Source of the DNA: Propioniciclava sp.
GTDB lineage: Bacteria; Actinomycetota; Actinomycetes; Propionibacteriales; Propionibacteriaceae
DNA: 64,000 nt
Reading direction: 5' to 3'
Assembly: GCF_029977985.1 (NCBI RefSeq)
Contig: NZ_JARKOT010000139.1
Span: 17,022-81,021 of the forward strand
This document shows, one piece after another, positions 17,188 to 25,385 of this stretch (the first letter of the stretch is position 1; each line of letters begins with the position of its first letter). The notes beneath the pieces are model-generated. The model worked only from the letters and a program-made list of their open reading frames with translations. It did not search any database and was not told the origin of the DNA. The translations under genes were made by a program, and so were the position numbers.

Positions 17188-17204
17188 TACTACGGGCCAT
17201 AGTA
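17188..17204. promoter_or_regulatory. Inverted repeat TACTA-N7-TAGTA upstream of nifJ, overlapping a -10-like hexamer
   Basis: A perfect 5-7-5 inverted repeat sits 31-47 bp upstream of the PFOR start. On the minus strand its first part reads TACTAT, a TANNNT-type -10 hexamer at a sensible distance from the SD-led start. A repeat overlapping a -10 is a natural repressor operator or sensor site, but no regulator gene is adjacent. Confidence 0.35.
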
Positions 17205-17279
17205 CGAGCGTCGGCGTCGCGATCGGTCGACGTCTCGTCCGTGGACGGCGCCGACGGCCCCCGCACCGTGCGACCCTCC

Positions 17280-17331
17280 GATTCGGACCTCCCGACTCCG
17301 TGCAGGTGCACCGGGTCGGGAGGTCCGAATC
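17280..17331. repeat. Perfect 17-bp inverted repeat, possible bidirectional hairpin
   Basis: The arms GATTCGGACCTCCCGAC (17280-17296) and its exact complement (17315-17331) flank an 18-nt loop that contains the palindrome GGTGCACC. It lies between the nifJ promoter region and the 3' end of the nudix transcription unit, whose minus-strand transcripts would run into it, so termination is the simplest role. No T-run follows. Confidence 0.55.
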
Positions 17332-17337
17332 CGGCGG

Positions 17338-17532
17338 TCAAGAGCGGGCCAGCACGTACACCGCCCGGTTCTCTAGGTGCAGGACGCCGCCGCTGCCCGC
17401 TGCCTGCTCCCGGGCTCGTGCGCGGAAGGAGCGTTCGACGGCGGCGCGCACCGACGGCGTCTGGACGAGGTAGCACTGCCCCACCGTCGCGACGCCGCCC
17501 GCGATACCGGCCCAGCGGTTCACGCGCCCCAT
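17338..17532 (-). CDS. Possible small hypothetical protein (64 residues)
   Basis: An ATG at 17532, ten bases after the nudix stop, opens a 64-codon frame reading MGRVNRWAGIAGGVATVGQ and ending at the edge of the 17280-17331 hairpin. There is no strong ribosome-binding site and no recognised domain. The position at the end of the operon just before a hairpin favours a real gene, but chance is possible. If it is not a gene, 17158-17541 holds only the nifJ promoter region and the inverted repeat. Confidence 0.35.
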   Translation of the reverse strand: MGRVNRWAGIAGGVATVGQCYLVQTPSVRAAVERSFRARAREQAAGSGGVLHLENRAVYVLARS

Positions 17533-17541
17533 GATCGCGGC

Positions 17542-18030
17542 TCAGGCAGGCAGGATCGACACCTGCCAGCCTGCGGGCCGGCCGTCGGCGTACGGCATGA
17601 CGCCGTGGAACTGCGCGACGGTCTCGTCGAAGACGAGACCGAGCCAGTGATGATCGCCCTCCCAGAGCGGCAGACCGGCCAGCTCGGCCTGCGGGATCCA
17701 GTGCAGGGTGCCCTCGTCGTTGGCGGCGGGCGGCTCGCCGGTGAAGGCGTCCACGACGAAGACGAACGCCAACACGCTCTCGCCGTCGGCGCCGAAGCCC
17801 GGCCAACTCACCGTGCCCCGCAGCCGCCACGCGCTGATCTCGATCCCCGCCTCCTCCCGGAGCTCGCGACGCAGCCCGGCTACGACGTCCTCGTCGGGCT
17901 CGAGCTTGCCGCCGAGGCCGTTGTATTTGCCGAGCGCGGGGTCGGCGTCCTTGAACGAGCGGTGCACCATGAGCACGTCGCCGCCGCGTCTCACGTACGC
18001 CAGCGTCCCGACCACGGGGGTGTAGGCCAT
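17542..18030 (-). CDS. Nudix hydrolase (MutT-like, putative 8-oxo-dGTP diphosphatase)
   Basis: A 162-residue protein. The Nudix box runs from G41 to I63: G-x5-E47-x7-R55-E56-L-x-E59-E60-x-G62. The N-terminus VVGTLAYVRRGGDVLMVHR and the KYNGLGGKLEPDE segment resemble the 7,8-dihydro-8-oxoguanine triphosphatase branch. The ATG at 18030 has GGAGG five bases upstream, and the frame upstream of it is not protein-like. It follows the EamA gene by 11 bp, so it probably belongs to the same transcript. Confidence 0.85.
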   Translation of the reverse strand: MAYTPVVGTLAYVRRGGDVLMVHRSFKDADPALGKYNGLGGKLEPDEDVVAGLRRELREEAGIEISAWRLRGTVSWPGFGADGESVLAFVFVVDAFTGEPPAANDEGTLHWIPQAELAGLPLWEGDHHWLGLVFDETVAQFHGVMPYADGRPAGWQVSILPA

Positions 18031-18041
18031 CGGGTCCTCCC

Positions 18042-18983
18042 TCACTCGTCCCGCAACGCCGTGGACGGCGGCTCGGGGACCGGGACGAGACCCTCGCCCG
18101 CCCGCTCGGCGCGCGTGGGCACCTGCGCCAGCAGGATGCCCGCCATCATCAGCCCGGCGCCCACGAGACCGGTGAGGGTGAACCGCTCGCCGAGGAACAG
18201 CGCGCCGCCCACGGCGCCCCACAACGACTCCAGCGCCATGATCATCGCCGCGATGGACGCCTTCGCGTGCCGCTGCCCGACCACCTGCAGGGTGAACGCG
18301 ACGCCGGTGGACAAGATGCCTGCGAACGCGACCGCCCCGAACGCGGGCCACAAACCGGCGAAAGCGTCCGGCTCCGCAAGCGACGCGAAGACGTGCGACA
18401 AGACCGCCATCACGACGAACTGCACCACCGACAGCCGGATCGGGTCCACCTGCTTCGCGAACCGGCCCACGCCGAGGATCTGGAACGTCCAGAACAGCGT
18501 GCCGACGAGCACCAGCAGGTCGCCGACCCCGATGCCGCCCCCCGTCCACGTCAGCAGGAACAGCCCCGGCACGGCCAACGCGATGCCGAGCCAGGTGAAC
18601 AGGGTCGTCCGGTGTCCGAACAGCACACCGGCCAGGGGCACGAGCACCATGTACAGCCCGGTGACGAACGACGCGTTGCCCGCGGTCGTCTGCTCGATGC
18701 CCAACTGCTGGAGCGTCTGCCCGCCGGTCAGCATGACCCCGATGAACGCGCCCGGCCTCACCACGGCGCGCCACGCCTGCAGGCGTTCGTGCGGGCTGCG
18801 GGCGGCGCGGGCGTCCAGGAACCAGATGAGCGGCAGCAACGCCAGCACACCGAGATAGCCGCGCGCCGCGTTGAACGCGAACGCGCCGAGGTGCTCGGCG
18901 CCGAACCGCTGGGCCACGAACGTGAACCCCCAGATCAGCGAGCAGCCGAGCAGGAGGAGGTAGGAGCGGGTCTCGACGCGCAC
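18042..18983 (-). CDS. EamA/DMT-superfamily permease
   Basis: A 313-residue inner-membrane protein with about ten hydrophobic helices arranged as two EamA repeats: LLLLGCSLIWGFTFVAQRFGAEHLGAFAFNAARG in the first half, and GDLLVLVGTLFWTFQILGVGRFAK through SLWGAVGGALFLGERFT in the second. The family exports amino acids, nucleosides or other metabolites; the substrate cannot be read from sequence. The assigned GTG start at 18983 is 12 bp after tsaD and lacks a strong SD, so a slightly different start is possible. Confidence 0.85.
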   Translation of the reverse strand: MRVETRSYLLLLGCSLIWGFTFVAQRFGAEHLGAFAFNAARGYLGVLALLPLIWFLDARAARSPHERLQAWRAVVRPGAFIGVMLTGGQTLQQLGIEQTTAGNASFVTGLYMVLVPLAGVLFGHRTTLFTWLGIALAVPGLFLLTWTGGGIGVGDLLVLVGTLFWTFQILGVGRFAKQVDPIRLSVVQFVVMAVLSHVFASLAEPDAFAGLWPAFGAVAFAGILSTGVAFTLQVVGQRHAKASIAAMIMALESLWGAVGGALFLGERFTLTGLVGAGLMMAGILLAQVPTRAERAGEGLVPVPEPPSTALRDE

Positions 18984-18995
18984 GGCTCGCCCGGA

Positions 18996-20039
18996 TCAGA
19001 CGAGCACGGTCGAGACGGGCAGGCCCGGGTCGGCGCCGATGTCCAGCGAGCTGGGCCGGTGACCCCGGCGGACCACCTCGGCGCCGAGCGCAGCCATCAT
19101 CGCGCCGTTGTCGGTGCACAACCCCGGCCGGGGGCGGCGCACGACCACGCCGACGGCGTCCGCCCGCTCGGACAGGAGCCCGCGCAGCCGTGAGTTGGCC
19201 GCGACGCCCCCGCCGAGCAGGAGCGTGTCCAGCCCGAAGTGGTCGCAGAGATCCATGGCCTTCGCGGTGAGCACGTCGGCCACGGCCTCTTGGAAGGACG
19301 CCGCGACGTCGGCCACCGGCACCTCCAGCCCGTCGCGGCGCCGGAGCTCGACCCACCGCGAGACGGCCGTCTTGAGTCCCGAGAACGAGAAGTCGAAGCG
19401 GTGCTGGGCGAGGTCGCGGGCGCTGGTCAGCCCGCGCGGGAACGCGATGGCCCGCGGGTCGCCGCCGGACGCCGCCGCGTCGATCACCGGCCCGCCGGGA
19501 TAGCCCATGCCGAGCAGGCGGGCGACCTTGTCGTACGCCTCGCCGGCGGCGTCGTCGATGGTCGCGCCGACCTCGGTGATCGAACTCGTGATGTCGTCGA
19601 CGACGAGCAGGCTCGTGTGCCCGCCCGAGACGAGCAGCGCGCAGAACCGCTCGGGCAGCGGGCCATGGTCGAGCAGATCGACGGCTACATGGCCGACGAG
19701 ATGGTTGAGGCCGTAGAGCGGCTTGTCGAGCGCCACGGCCAGGGCTTTGGCGGCCGACAGGCCCACGACGAGGGCCCCCATCAGCCCCGGACCGGCGGTG
19801 ACGCACACGCCGTCGATCTCGGTGAGGTCCACATCGGCGGCCGCACAGGCGCGCTGCAGCGTCGGCACCATGGCCTGCAGGTGCGCCCGGGAGGCCACCT
19901 CGGGCACCACCCCGCCGAAACGGACGTGCTGCTCGACCGAGCTGGCGACCTCGTTCGCGAGCAGCTCGTGGCCCCGTACGAGCGCGACACCCGTCTCGTC
20001 GCAGCTCGACTCGATCCCGATGACGAGCGGTTCGCTCAT
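18996..20039 (-). CDS. tsaD: tRNA N6-adenosine threonylcarbamoyltransferase TsaD
   Basis: A 347-residue protein of the Kae1/TsaD ASKHA fold. It transfers the threonylcarbamoyl group to A37 of ANN-decoding tRNAs, working with TsaB and TsaE, both encoded just upstream. Motifs seen are [14 protein letters not shown] at the N-terminus, [12 protein letters not shown], the metal site [33 protein letters not shown] and [11 protein letters not shown]. The ATG overlaps the rimI stop by ATGA. Length and motif set are complete. Confidence 0.96.
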   Translation of the reverse strand: MSEPLVIGIESSCDETGVALVRGHELLANEVASSVEQHVRFGGVVPEVASRAHLQAMVPTLQRACAAADVDLTEIDGVCVTAGPGLMGALVVGLSAAKALAVALDKPLYGLNHLVGHVAVDLLDHGPLPERFCALLVSGGHTSLLVVDDITSSITEVGATIDDAAGEAYDKVARLLGMGYPGGPVIDAAASGGDPRAIAFPRGLTSARDLAQHRFDFSFSGLKTAVSRWVELRRRDGLEVPVADVAASFQEAVADVLTAKAMDLCDHFGLDTLLLGGGVAANSRLRGLLSERADAVGVVVRRPRPGLCTDNGAMMAALGAEVVRRGHRPSSLDIGADPGLPVSTVLV

Positions 20040-20479
20040 GGGTTCACCTCCATCACGAGGGCGTCCTCACCGGCGCCGTAGTAGTGGGCGCGGCGTCCGA
20101 TGACCCGGAAGCCGCGATCCTCGTACAGCGCCCGCGCGGGCGCGTTGGCCTCGGCAACCTCGAGCAGGACGCGCTCGGCGCCGGTCTCCCCGGCCCAGGC
20201 GAGGCCAGCGTCCACGAGGCGGCGGCCCAGCCCGGAGCGCTGGTGGTCGGGTCGGACGATGACCCTGTCGAGGTCGACGACCTCGGCGACGCCGCTCAGC
20301 GCGATGACGCCCACGACCTCGCCGGCCGCGCGCGCGACGAGCACGTCGGTGCGCGGCGAGTCCAGCTGCTCTGCCCACGCCTCACGGCTCCAGCCGCCGT
20401 CGAACGCCTCCGCCTCGAGGGCGGCGATGGCGCCCAGATCGACGTCGGAGACCGGCAGGACGGTGATCTCATCAACCAC
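20036..20479 (-). CDS. rimI: Ribosomal protein S18-alanine N-acetyltransferase RimI
   Basis: A 147-residue GNAT acetyltransferase. The acetyl-CoA loop is [18 protein letters not shown], followed by the RimI-typical [30 protein letters not shown]. The start was set at the GTG at 20479, eight bases inside the end of tsaB, because the longer frame upstream is not protein-like. The tsaB-rimI-tsaD order is the standard actinobacterial arrangement and supports the name over other GNAT families. Confidence 0.9.
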   Translation of the reverse strand: MVDEITVLPVSDVDLGAIAALEAEAFDGGWSREAWAEQLDSPRTDVLVARAAGEVVGVIALSGVAEVVDLDRVIVRPDHQRSGLGRRLVDAGLAWAGETGAERVLLEVAEANAPARALYEDRGFRVIGRRAHYYGAGEDALVMEVNP

Positions 20480-21125
20480 GCGGCCCCCCGAACGACAGGC
20501 GCGCCTGGGGCAGTGCCGACTTGGGCGCGCGGGGCACGTCGGCATCCGGACGCCGCAGGTACAGCGGCTCGTGGCCGGCGTCGGGCAGGTCGAAGCCGTG
20601 GGCGGCGAGGATTCCGGCGTCCAGGCCGGTCGGGCCGCTCGGCTCGCCGACCAGGTGCGCGCCGGGGCCGGCGAGCGGCAGCGGTGGCACGTGGCCGGGC
20701 GCAGTGACGTGCGGCCCGTCCACACGGGCTCCGCCCGCGTAGCGCGCCCAGTAGACCTCGCGCCGGCGGGCGTCCGACACGACGACGAACTCGCGGGGGG
20801 ACCGGCCCGAGCCGGCCCATTGGGCTGCCACCACGTCGAGCGAGCAGACGCCGCGCACGGGCACGCCGAGCACCTCGCCGAGGGTGAGGGCAGTGACGAC
20901 GCCGACGCGCAGGCCGGTGAACGGGCCGGGGCCGACGCCGACCGCGATGCCCGTCAGGGCGGCGGTCGTCAGACCCCCGTCGTCGAGAAGTCGTCGGACG
21001 AGCGGCATGAGTTCCTCGGCGTGGGCGCGGGTGTCGTCGACGGCGACGTGGGTCGGCTCCCTGCCGGTGACGGCGAGGCCTGCCGCCACGACGGTGGAGG
21101 TGTCGAGTCCGAGGACGGCGTTCAT
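20472..21125 (-). CDS. tsaB: tRNA threonylcarbamoyladenosine synthesis protein TsaB
   Basis: A 217-residue ASKHA-fold partner of TsaD. The N-terminus VLGLDTSTVVAAGLAV, the GVGPGPFTGLRVGVVTALTLGEVLGVPVRGVCSLD core and the VVVSDARRREVYWARY segment are characteristic. The protein is thought to scaffold TsaD and TsaE in the t6A machinery. The ATG at 21125 overlaps the stop of the tsaE fusion gene (ATGA). Confidence 0.94.
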   Translation of the reverse strand: MNAVLGLDTSTVVAAGLAVTGREPTHVAVDDTRAHAEELMPLVRRLLDDGGLTTAALTGIAVGVGPGPFTGLRVGVVTALTLGEVLGVPVRGVCSLDVVAAQWAGSGRSPREFVVVSDARRREVYWARYAGGARVDGPHVTAPGHVPPLPLAGPGAHLVGEPSGPTGLDAGILAAHGFDLPDAGHEPLYLRRPDADVPRAPKSALPQARLSFGGPRG

Positions 21126-22099
21126 GCGGGCTCCTTGACGGCAGCGACGAGGGCGGCGCGGTCGAAACGCGCGCCGATGGGCGTGACGAACACCCAGCGG
21201 GTCTCGTCGGCCGGGTCGAGGCCGCGGCGGATGTCGATCTCGAGCCGTTCGGACGCCAGCGGCTCGGCCACGCCGGCCCCCCACTCGACGAGCGTGACGG
21301 AGTCGGCCAGGGAGGCGTCCAGGTCGAGGTCCTCGAGTTCGGCGAACGAGCCGAGCCGGTAGGCGTCGACGTGCACCAGATCCGGGCCGCCGACCGCCGA
21401 ACGGTGGATGCGGGCGAGGACGAACGTCGGCGAGATCACGGGGCCCTCGACGCCGAGCCCGGCACCGAGGCCCTGGGTGAGCGTCGTCTTGCCGGCACCG
21501 AGATCGCCGGTGGCGATGATCAGGTCGCCGGGGCGCAGGACGCCGGCCAGTCGCCGCCCGAGGGCGCGCATGGCGTCGGCGTCCGGAATGGACGCCGCGA
21601 CGGCGAGCGGGCGGCGCATGACGTGGCAGTCGCCCTCGGTGCCGTCGACGGCGAAGCCGTGCCGCTCCCACCAGCGGCGGATCTGCGGGTACTCCTGCCG
21701 GGCGAGCAGATGCACCTCGGTCTCGCCGCGGGCGGAGAGGAGGTCGAGGATGACGGAGACCAGGAACGACGCCACGCCCTGCTCGCGGTGCTCGGGCAGG
21801 ACGCCCACGCGGCCGATGCGCAGCGTGTCGTCGTCGCGGCGGGTGACGAGGGTGACGCCGACGGGCTCGTCGTCGATGAGGGCCAGGTAGCCGCCCCCGC
21901 GGGCGGCGGCGTCGGCGACGTCGGTGACGTCATCCCGCAGCGCCTGGGGCTGCGCGCCGATGACGGGACGCGCCTTGAACGCCTTCTGGATGATGCCGTA
22001 GGCCACCCCGGCGTCGTCCGGTCCCAGCGCCCGCACCGCCAGCCGGCGCCCGTCGGCCAACGTGGCCGCGGCGAGATCAGGGGCAGCGTCGAGGGTCAC
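21122..22099 (-). CDS. tsaE: GNAT acetyltransferase-TsaE fusion protein
   Basis: A 325-residue protein. Residues 1 to about 165 form a GNAT domain with acetyl-CoA motif RVGVLPEHREQGVASFLV (near 97-114). Residues about 172-325 are TsaE, with P-loop GDLGAGKT (198-205), ISPTFVLARIH, HVDAYRLGSFAELEDLDLD and VTLVEWGAGV. TsaE alone is about 150 residues, so the N-terminus is an added domain. TsaE is the ATPase that resets the TsaB-TsaD complex. The role of the GNAT domain is unknown, and it is distinct from RimI, which is encoded separately in the same operon. The GTG start is preceded by GAAGGA. Confidence 0.9.
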   Translation of the reverse strand: MTLDAAPDLAAATLADGRRLAVRALGPDDAGVAYGIIQKAFKARPVIGAQPQALRDDVTDVADAAARGGGYLALIDDEPVGVTLVTRRDDDTLRIGRVGVLPEHREQGVASFLVSVILDLLSARGETEVHLLARQEYPQIRRWWERHGFAVDGTEGDCHVMRRPLAVAASIPDADAMRALGRRLAGVLRPGDLIIATGDLGAGKTTLTQGLGAGLGVEGPVISPTFVLARIHRSAVGGPDLVHVDAYRLGSFAELEDLDLDASLADSVTLVEWGAGVAEPLASERLEIDIRRGLDPADETRWVFVTPIGARFDRAALVAAVKEPA

Positions 22100-22188
22100 G
22101 GGAGTCCTTCACGGGCGGCGGGAGCACAACTCGTCCATGCTACCGCGCCTGCGGGAAGCCCCGGACGTCGGCCTGGCCGGCCCCGGCC

Positions 22189-22536
22189 TCAGCCCTCGCA
22201 GACCACCATCGCGACGGCGACCCCGGCGTCGTGGCTGATGGACACGTGCAGCCGGTTGACGCCGAGTTCGTCGACCCGATCGCCCACCGTGCCGGTGACG
22301 ATCAGCGAGGGGCGTCCGGTCTCGTCCGAGAGCACCTCGCAGTCGGACCAGCGCAGCCCGAGCGGTGCTCCGAGGGCCTTGGCGAGCGCCTCCTTGGCAG
22401 CGAAGCGCCCGGCGAGGGTCTGCGGGCTGCCCTGCTGCTCGGCGAGGGTGAACACGCGGTCCACGAAGCCGGGCCGCGCGCAGGCGTCCGAGATGCGATC
22501 GACGGCGCACACGTCGACACCGACCCCGAGGATCAT
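22189..22536 (-). CDS. acpS: Holo-[acyl-carrier-protein] synthase
   Basis: A 115-residue group I phosphopantetheinyl transferase that attaches 4'-phosphopantetheine from CoA to acyl carrier protein. The N-terminal magnesium motif GVGVDVCAVDRI and the FAAKEALAKAL motif are intact, and HVSISHDAGVAVAMVVCE closes the fold. It starts four bases after the glmS stop, so it is probably co-transcribed. CoaA, which starts CoA synthesis, is encoded divergently next to glmS, giving a loose CoA theme. Confidence 0.93.
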   Translation of the reverse strand: MILGVGVDVCAVDRISDACARPGFVDRVFTLAEQQGSPQTLAGRFAAKEALAKALGAPLGLRWSDCEVLSDETGRPSLIVTGTVGDRVDELGVNRLHVSISHDAGVAVAMVVCEG

Positions 22537-22540
22537 CGCG

Positions 22541-24385
22541 TCACTCGACCGTGACGGACTTGGCGAGGTTCCTCGGCTGGTCGACGTCGTGGCCGGCCAA
22601 CGTGGCGATCTCGCAGGCGAAGACCTGCAGCGGGATCGTGGCCAGCAGCGGCTGCAACAGCGTCGATGCCCGCGGCAGCCGAAGGATGACATCGGCGTAC
22701 GGTTCCACCTCCACGTCGCCGTCCTCGGCGAGCACGATCGTGCGCGCCCCACGGGCCCGCACCTCCTGAATGTTGGAGATGACCTTGTCGTGCAGTTGAT
22801 CGCGGCCCTGCGGCGGCACGATGACGAACACCGGGGTGCCGTCCTCGACCAGCGCGATCGGGCCGTGCTTCAGCTCGCCGGCCGGGAAACCCTCGGCGTG
22901 GAGGTAGGCGATCTCCTTGAGCTTGAGAGCCCCCTCGAGGGCCACCGGGTAGCCGACGTGGCGGCCCAGGAACAGCACCGACCGGGCGCCCCTCAACTCG
23001 GCCGCCAGAGCCAGCACCCGGTCCTGACGGTCGAGCACCTCCTGGATCTTCGCCGGCATGGACTCCAGTTCGGCCATGACGGTGGCGATCTCGTCGCCGA
23101 ACTTCGTGCCGCGCACCTGGGCGAGGTACAGGCCGAGCAGGTAGCAGGCGGCCACCTGCGTCAGGAACCCCTTGGTCGACGCCACGCCGATCTCGGGGCC
23201 GGCGTGCGTGTAGAGGACCGCGTCCGACTCGCGCGGGATCGTCGACCCGTTCGTGTTGCAGATGGCGACCACCTTGGCGCCCTGCTGGCGCGCGTGCCGC
23301 ACAGCCATGAGCGTGTCCGCGGTCTCGCCCGATTGCGAGATGGTCACGACGAGCGTGCGGGGGGTGATGATCGGGTCGCGGTAGCGGAACTCGGAGGCGA
23401 TCTCGACCTCGCAGGGGATGCGCGTCCAGTGCTCGATGGCGTACTTGGCGACCAATCCCGCGTAGAAGGCCGTGCCGCAGGCGACGATGACGATCTTGTC
23501 GGTCGTCTTGAGCTCGACCTCGCTGATGCGCACCTCGTCGAGGGTCAGCTGGTGGTTCGGGTCGAAGCGGCCGAGCAGCGTGTCGGCGACGGCCTTCGGC
23601 TGCTCGAAGATCTCCTTGCGCATGAACCAGTCGTAGCCGCCCTTCTCCGCGGCGGACAGGTCCCAGTCGACGTGGTAGGGCTTGCTGGGCGCAGGAGCGC
23701 CGTCGAAGTCGGTGACCGCATAACCGTCCGGGTTCACGTCGACGACCTCGTCCTGACCCATCTCGACGGCCTCGCGGGTGTACTCGATGAACGCCGACAC
23801 GTCGGATGCCACGAACATCTCGCCCTCGCCGACGCCGACGACGAGAGGGCTGTTGCGGCGCGCCGCCACGATGCGGTCGGGCTGTTCGGCATCCAGCGCG
23901 ACGAGCGTGAACGCCCCCTCGAGGCGTTTGCAGACGGTGCGCATCGCGTCGGCCAGATCGGCGCCGCCGTCCACCTCCCGGCCGACGAGTTGGGCGGCCA
24001 CCTCGGTGTCGGTCTCGGAGTCGAAGCCGACGCCCTCGTCCTCCAACTCGGCGCGCAGCGCCGCGAAGTTCTCGATGATCCCGTTGTGGACGAGGGCGAC
24101 GCGCCCGGACGCCGACAGGTGCGGGTGCGCGTTGCCGTCGGTCGGCCCGCCGTGGGTCGCCCAGCGGGTGTGCCCGATGCCGAAGGACGCCGACGCCAGC
24201 GGCTGGGCGGTCAGCTCGGTCTCGAGGTTGGCGAGCTTGCCCGCCTTCTTCCGTGCCTGGAGCCCCTGCTCGCCCACGACGGCGATACCGGCGGAGTCGT
24301 AGCCCCGGTATTCCATGCGTCGCAAGCCGTCAATCACGACCTTCTGGGCCTCGCGGGGGCCGACATAGCCGATAATGCCGCACAT
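22541..24385 (-). CDS. glmS: Glutamine-fructose-6-phosphate aminotransferase (isomerizing)
   Basis: A 614-residue enzyme making glucosamine-6-phosphate from fructose-6-phosphate and glutamine, the first step towards UDP-GlcNAc. The start is fixed at 24385 because the glutaminase nucleophile must be residue 2 (MCGIIGYVG). Further motifs are GHTRWATHGGPTDGNAHPH, two SIS isomerase domains (CGTAFYAG; ISQSGETADTL; FLGRHVGYPVALEGALKLKEIAYLHAEGFPAGELKHGP) and the C-terminal AKSVTVE. GlmM, the next enzyme, is encoded nearby. No room exists for a 5' leader if the message starts at the candidate -10, so a GlmS ribozyme or leader is excluded. Confidence 0.97.
   Translation of the reverse strand: MCGIIGYVGPREAQKVVIDGLRRMEYRGYDSAGIAVVGEQGLQARKKAGKLANLETELTAQPLASASFGIGHTRWATHGGPTDGNAHPHLSASGRVALVHNGIIENFAALRAELEDEGVGFDSETDTEVAAQLVGREVDGGADLADAMRTVCKRLEGAFTLVALDAEQPDRIVAARRNSPLVVGVGEGEMFVASDVSAFIEYTREAVEMGQDEVVDVNPDGYAVTDFDGAPAPSKPYHVDWDLSAAEKGGYDWFMRKEIFEQPKAVADTLLGRFDPNHQLTLDEVRISEVELKTTDKIVIVACGTAFYAGLVAKYAIEHWTRIPCEVEIASEFRYRDPIITPRTLVVTISQSGETADTLMAVRHARQQGAKVVAICNTNGSTIPRESDAVLYTHAGPEIGVASTKGFLTQVAACYLLGLYLAQVRGTKFGDEIATVMAELESMPAKIQEVLDRQDRVLALAAELRGARSVLFLGRHVGYPVALEGALKLKEIAYLHAEGFPAGELKHGPIALVEDGTPVFVIVPPQGRDQLHDKVISNIQEVRARGARTIVLAEDGDVEVEPYADVILRLPRASTLLQPLLATIPLQVFACEIATLAGHDVDQPRNLAKSVTVE
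24371..24376 (+). promoter_or_regulatory. Candidate -10 element (GATAAT) of a leaderless coaA promoter
   Basis: GATAAT matches TATAAT at five of six bases and stands exactly seven bases before the coaA ATG at 24384. It lies inside the first codons of glmS on the other strand. No obvious -35 box is present. Confidence 0.45.
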
Positions 24386-25382
24386 GGGCCGAAGCCTACC
24401 GTCGGAGACGACCGCCACGGACTCGCCCCGCGGGGCGGCTCGGATCGACGAGTTCGGCCCCTACCTGCGGGCCGATCGTCCTGTCTGGGCCAAGCTGGCG
24501 AGCGCCATGCCCGTCGAACTCACCGAGGAGACCGTCGACCGCGTCCGTTCCCGGCTGGACACCATCGAACTCGAGCAGGTACGCGAGGTCTACCTGCCGC
24601 TCACCGAACTCATCAACCACTACGTCGAGAACACCCGCCAGCTCTACTCCGACACCCACGACTTCCTCGGCGTCCACACCGACCGGACGCCCTTCGTGAT
24701 CGGCGTCGCCGGCTCCGTCGCCGTGGGCAAGTCGACGACGAGCCGCCTCTTGCGCGAGTTGTTGGCCCAGCTGCCGGGACGCCCCCACGTCGAGATGGTC
24801 ACGACCGACGGCTTCCTCCACAGCAACGCCGAGCTGATGCGCCGCGGAATGATGAATCGCAAGGGTTTCCCCGAGAGCTACGACCGCTACGCCCTGCTGC
24901 GCTTTGTCATGGACGTGAAGTCGGGCGCCGAGGAGGTCTCGGCCCCCGTCTACAGTCACCTCACCTACGACATCGTGCCCGGCGAGCGCGCAGTCGTGCA
25001 CGCCCCGGACATCCTCATCGTCGAGGGTCTCAACGTGCTCCAACCGGCGCGGCGGCGTCCGGACGGCAGCATGGCACTCGCCGTGAGCGACTTCTTCGAC
25101 TTCTCCGTCTACGTGGACGCCGACCCGGTCGACCTGCGCGCTTGGTACCTGCAGCGGTTCATGCGGCTGCGCGAGACCGCCTTCCGCGACCCGCGATCGT
25201 ACTTCGCCCGGTATGCGGCCATGGCGGAGCCGGACGCCGTGGCCTACGCCGAGAACATCTGGGACACCATCAACGGTCCCAACCACGTGCAGAACATCTT
25301 GCCCACGCGCGGCCGGGCGACCGTCATCCTGCGGAAAGACGCGAACCACGACATCGACTGGATCCGCATCCGGAAGGTGTGA
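24384..25382 (+). CDS. coaA: Type I pantothenate kinase
   Basis: A 332-residue kinase for the first step of CoA synthesis. The P-loop is GVAGSVAVGKST (about residues 107-118), followed by MVTTDGFLHSNAEL, RKGFPESYDRYALLRF, YDIVPGERAVVHAPDILIVEGLNVLQ and FSVYVDADPVDLRAWYLQRFM, all CoaA blocks. Two in-frame ATGs exist, at 24375 and 24384. The second was chosen because GATAAT lies seven bases before it. Its start codon overlaps the divergent glmS start codon by two bases. Confidence 0.93.
   Translation: MGRSLPSETTATDSPRGAARIDEFGPYLRADRPVWAKLASAMPVELTEETVDRVRSRLDTIELEQVREVYLPLTELINHYVENTRQLYSDTHDFLGVHTDRTPFVIGVAGSVAVGKSTTSRLLRELLAQLPGRPHVEMVTTDGFLHSNAELMRRGMMNRKGFPESYDRYALLRFVMDVKSGAEEVSAPVYSHLTYDIVPGERAVVHAPDILIVEGLNVLQPARRRPDGSMALAVSDFFDFSVYVDADPVDLRAWYLQRFMRLRETAFRDPRSYFARYAAMAEPDAVAYAENIWDTINGPNHVQNILPTRGRATVILRKDANHDIDWIRIRKV
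24393..24398 (-). promoter_or_regulatory. Candidate -10 element (TAGGCT) of a leaderless glmS promoter
   Basis: Minus-strand TAGGCT, seven bases (TCGGCCC), then the glmS ATG at 24385, whose position is fixed by the catalytic Cys2. It lies inside the coaA coding region. Confidence 0.5.
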
Positions 25383-25385
25383 CGC

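Noticed and set aside
9011..17202. Very long open frames antisense to nifJ and the Nfn-like gene (over 1000 codons each)
   Set aside because: They are Arg/Ala/Gly-rich or low in conserved motifs, lack ribosome-binding sites and arise from GC-rich third-codon positions of the real genes.
24375..24383. coaA start at the first in-frame ATG (24375)
   Set aside because: It adds only MPH and lies inside the GATAAT hexamer; the ATG at 24384 has the leaderless spacing. It cannot be fully excluded.
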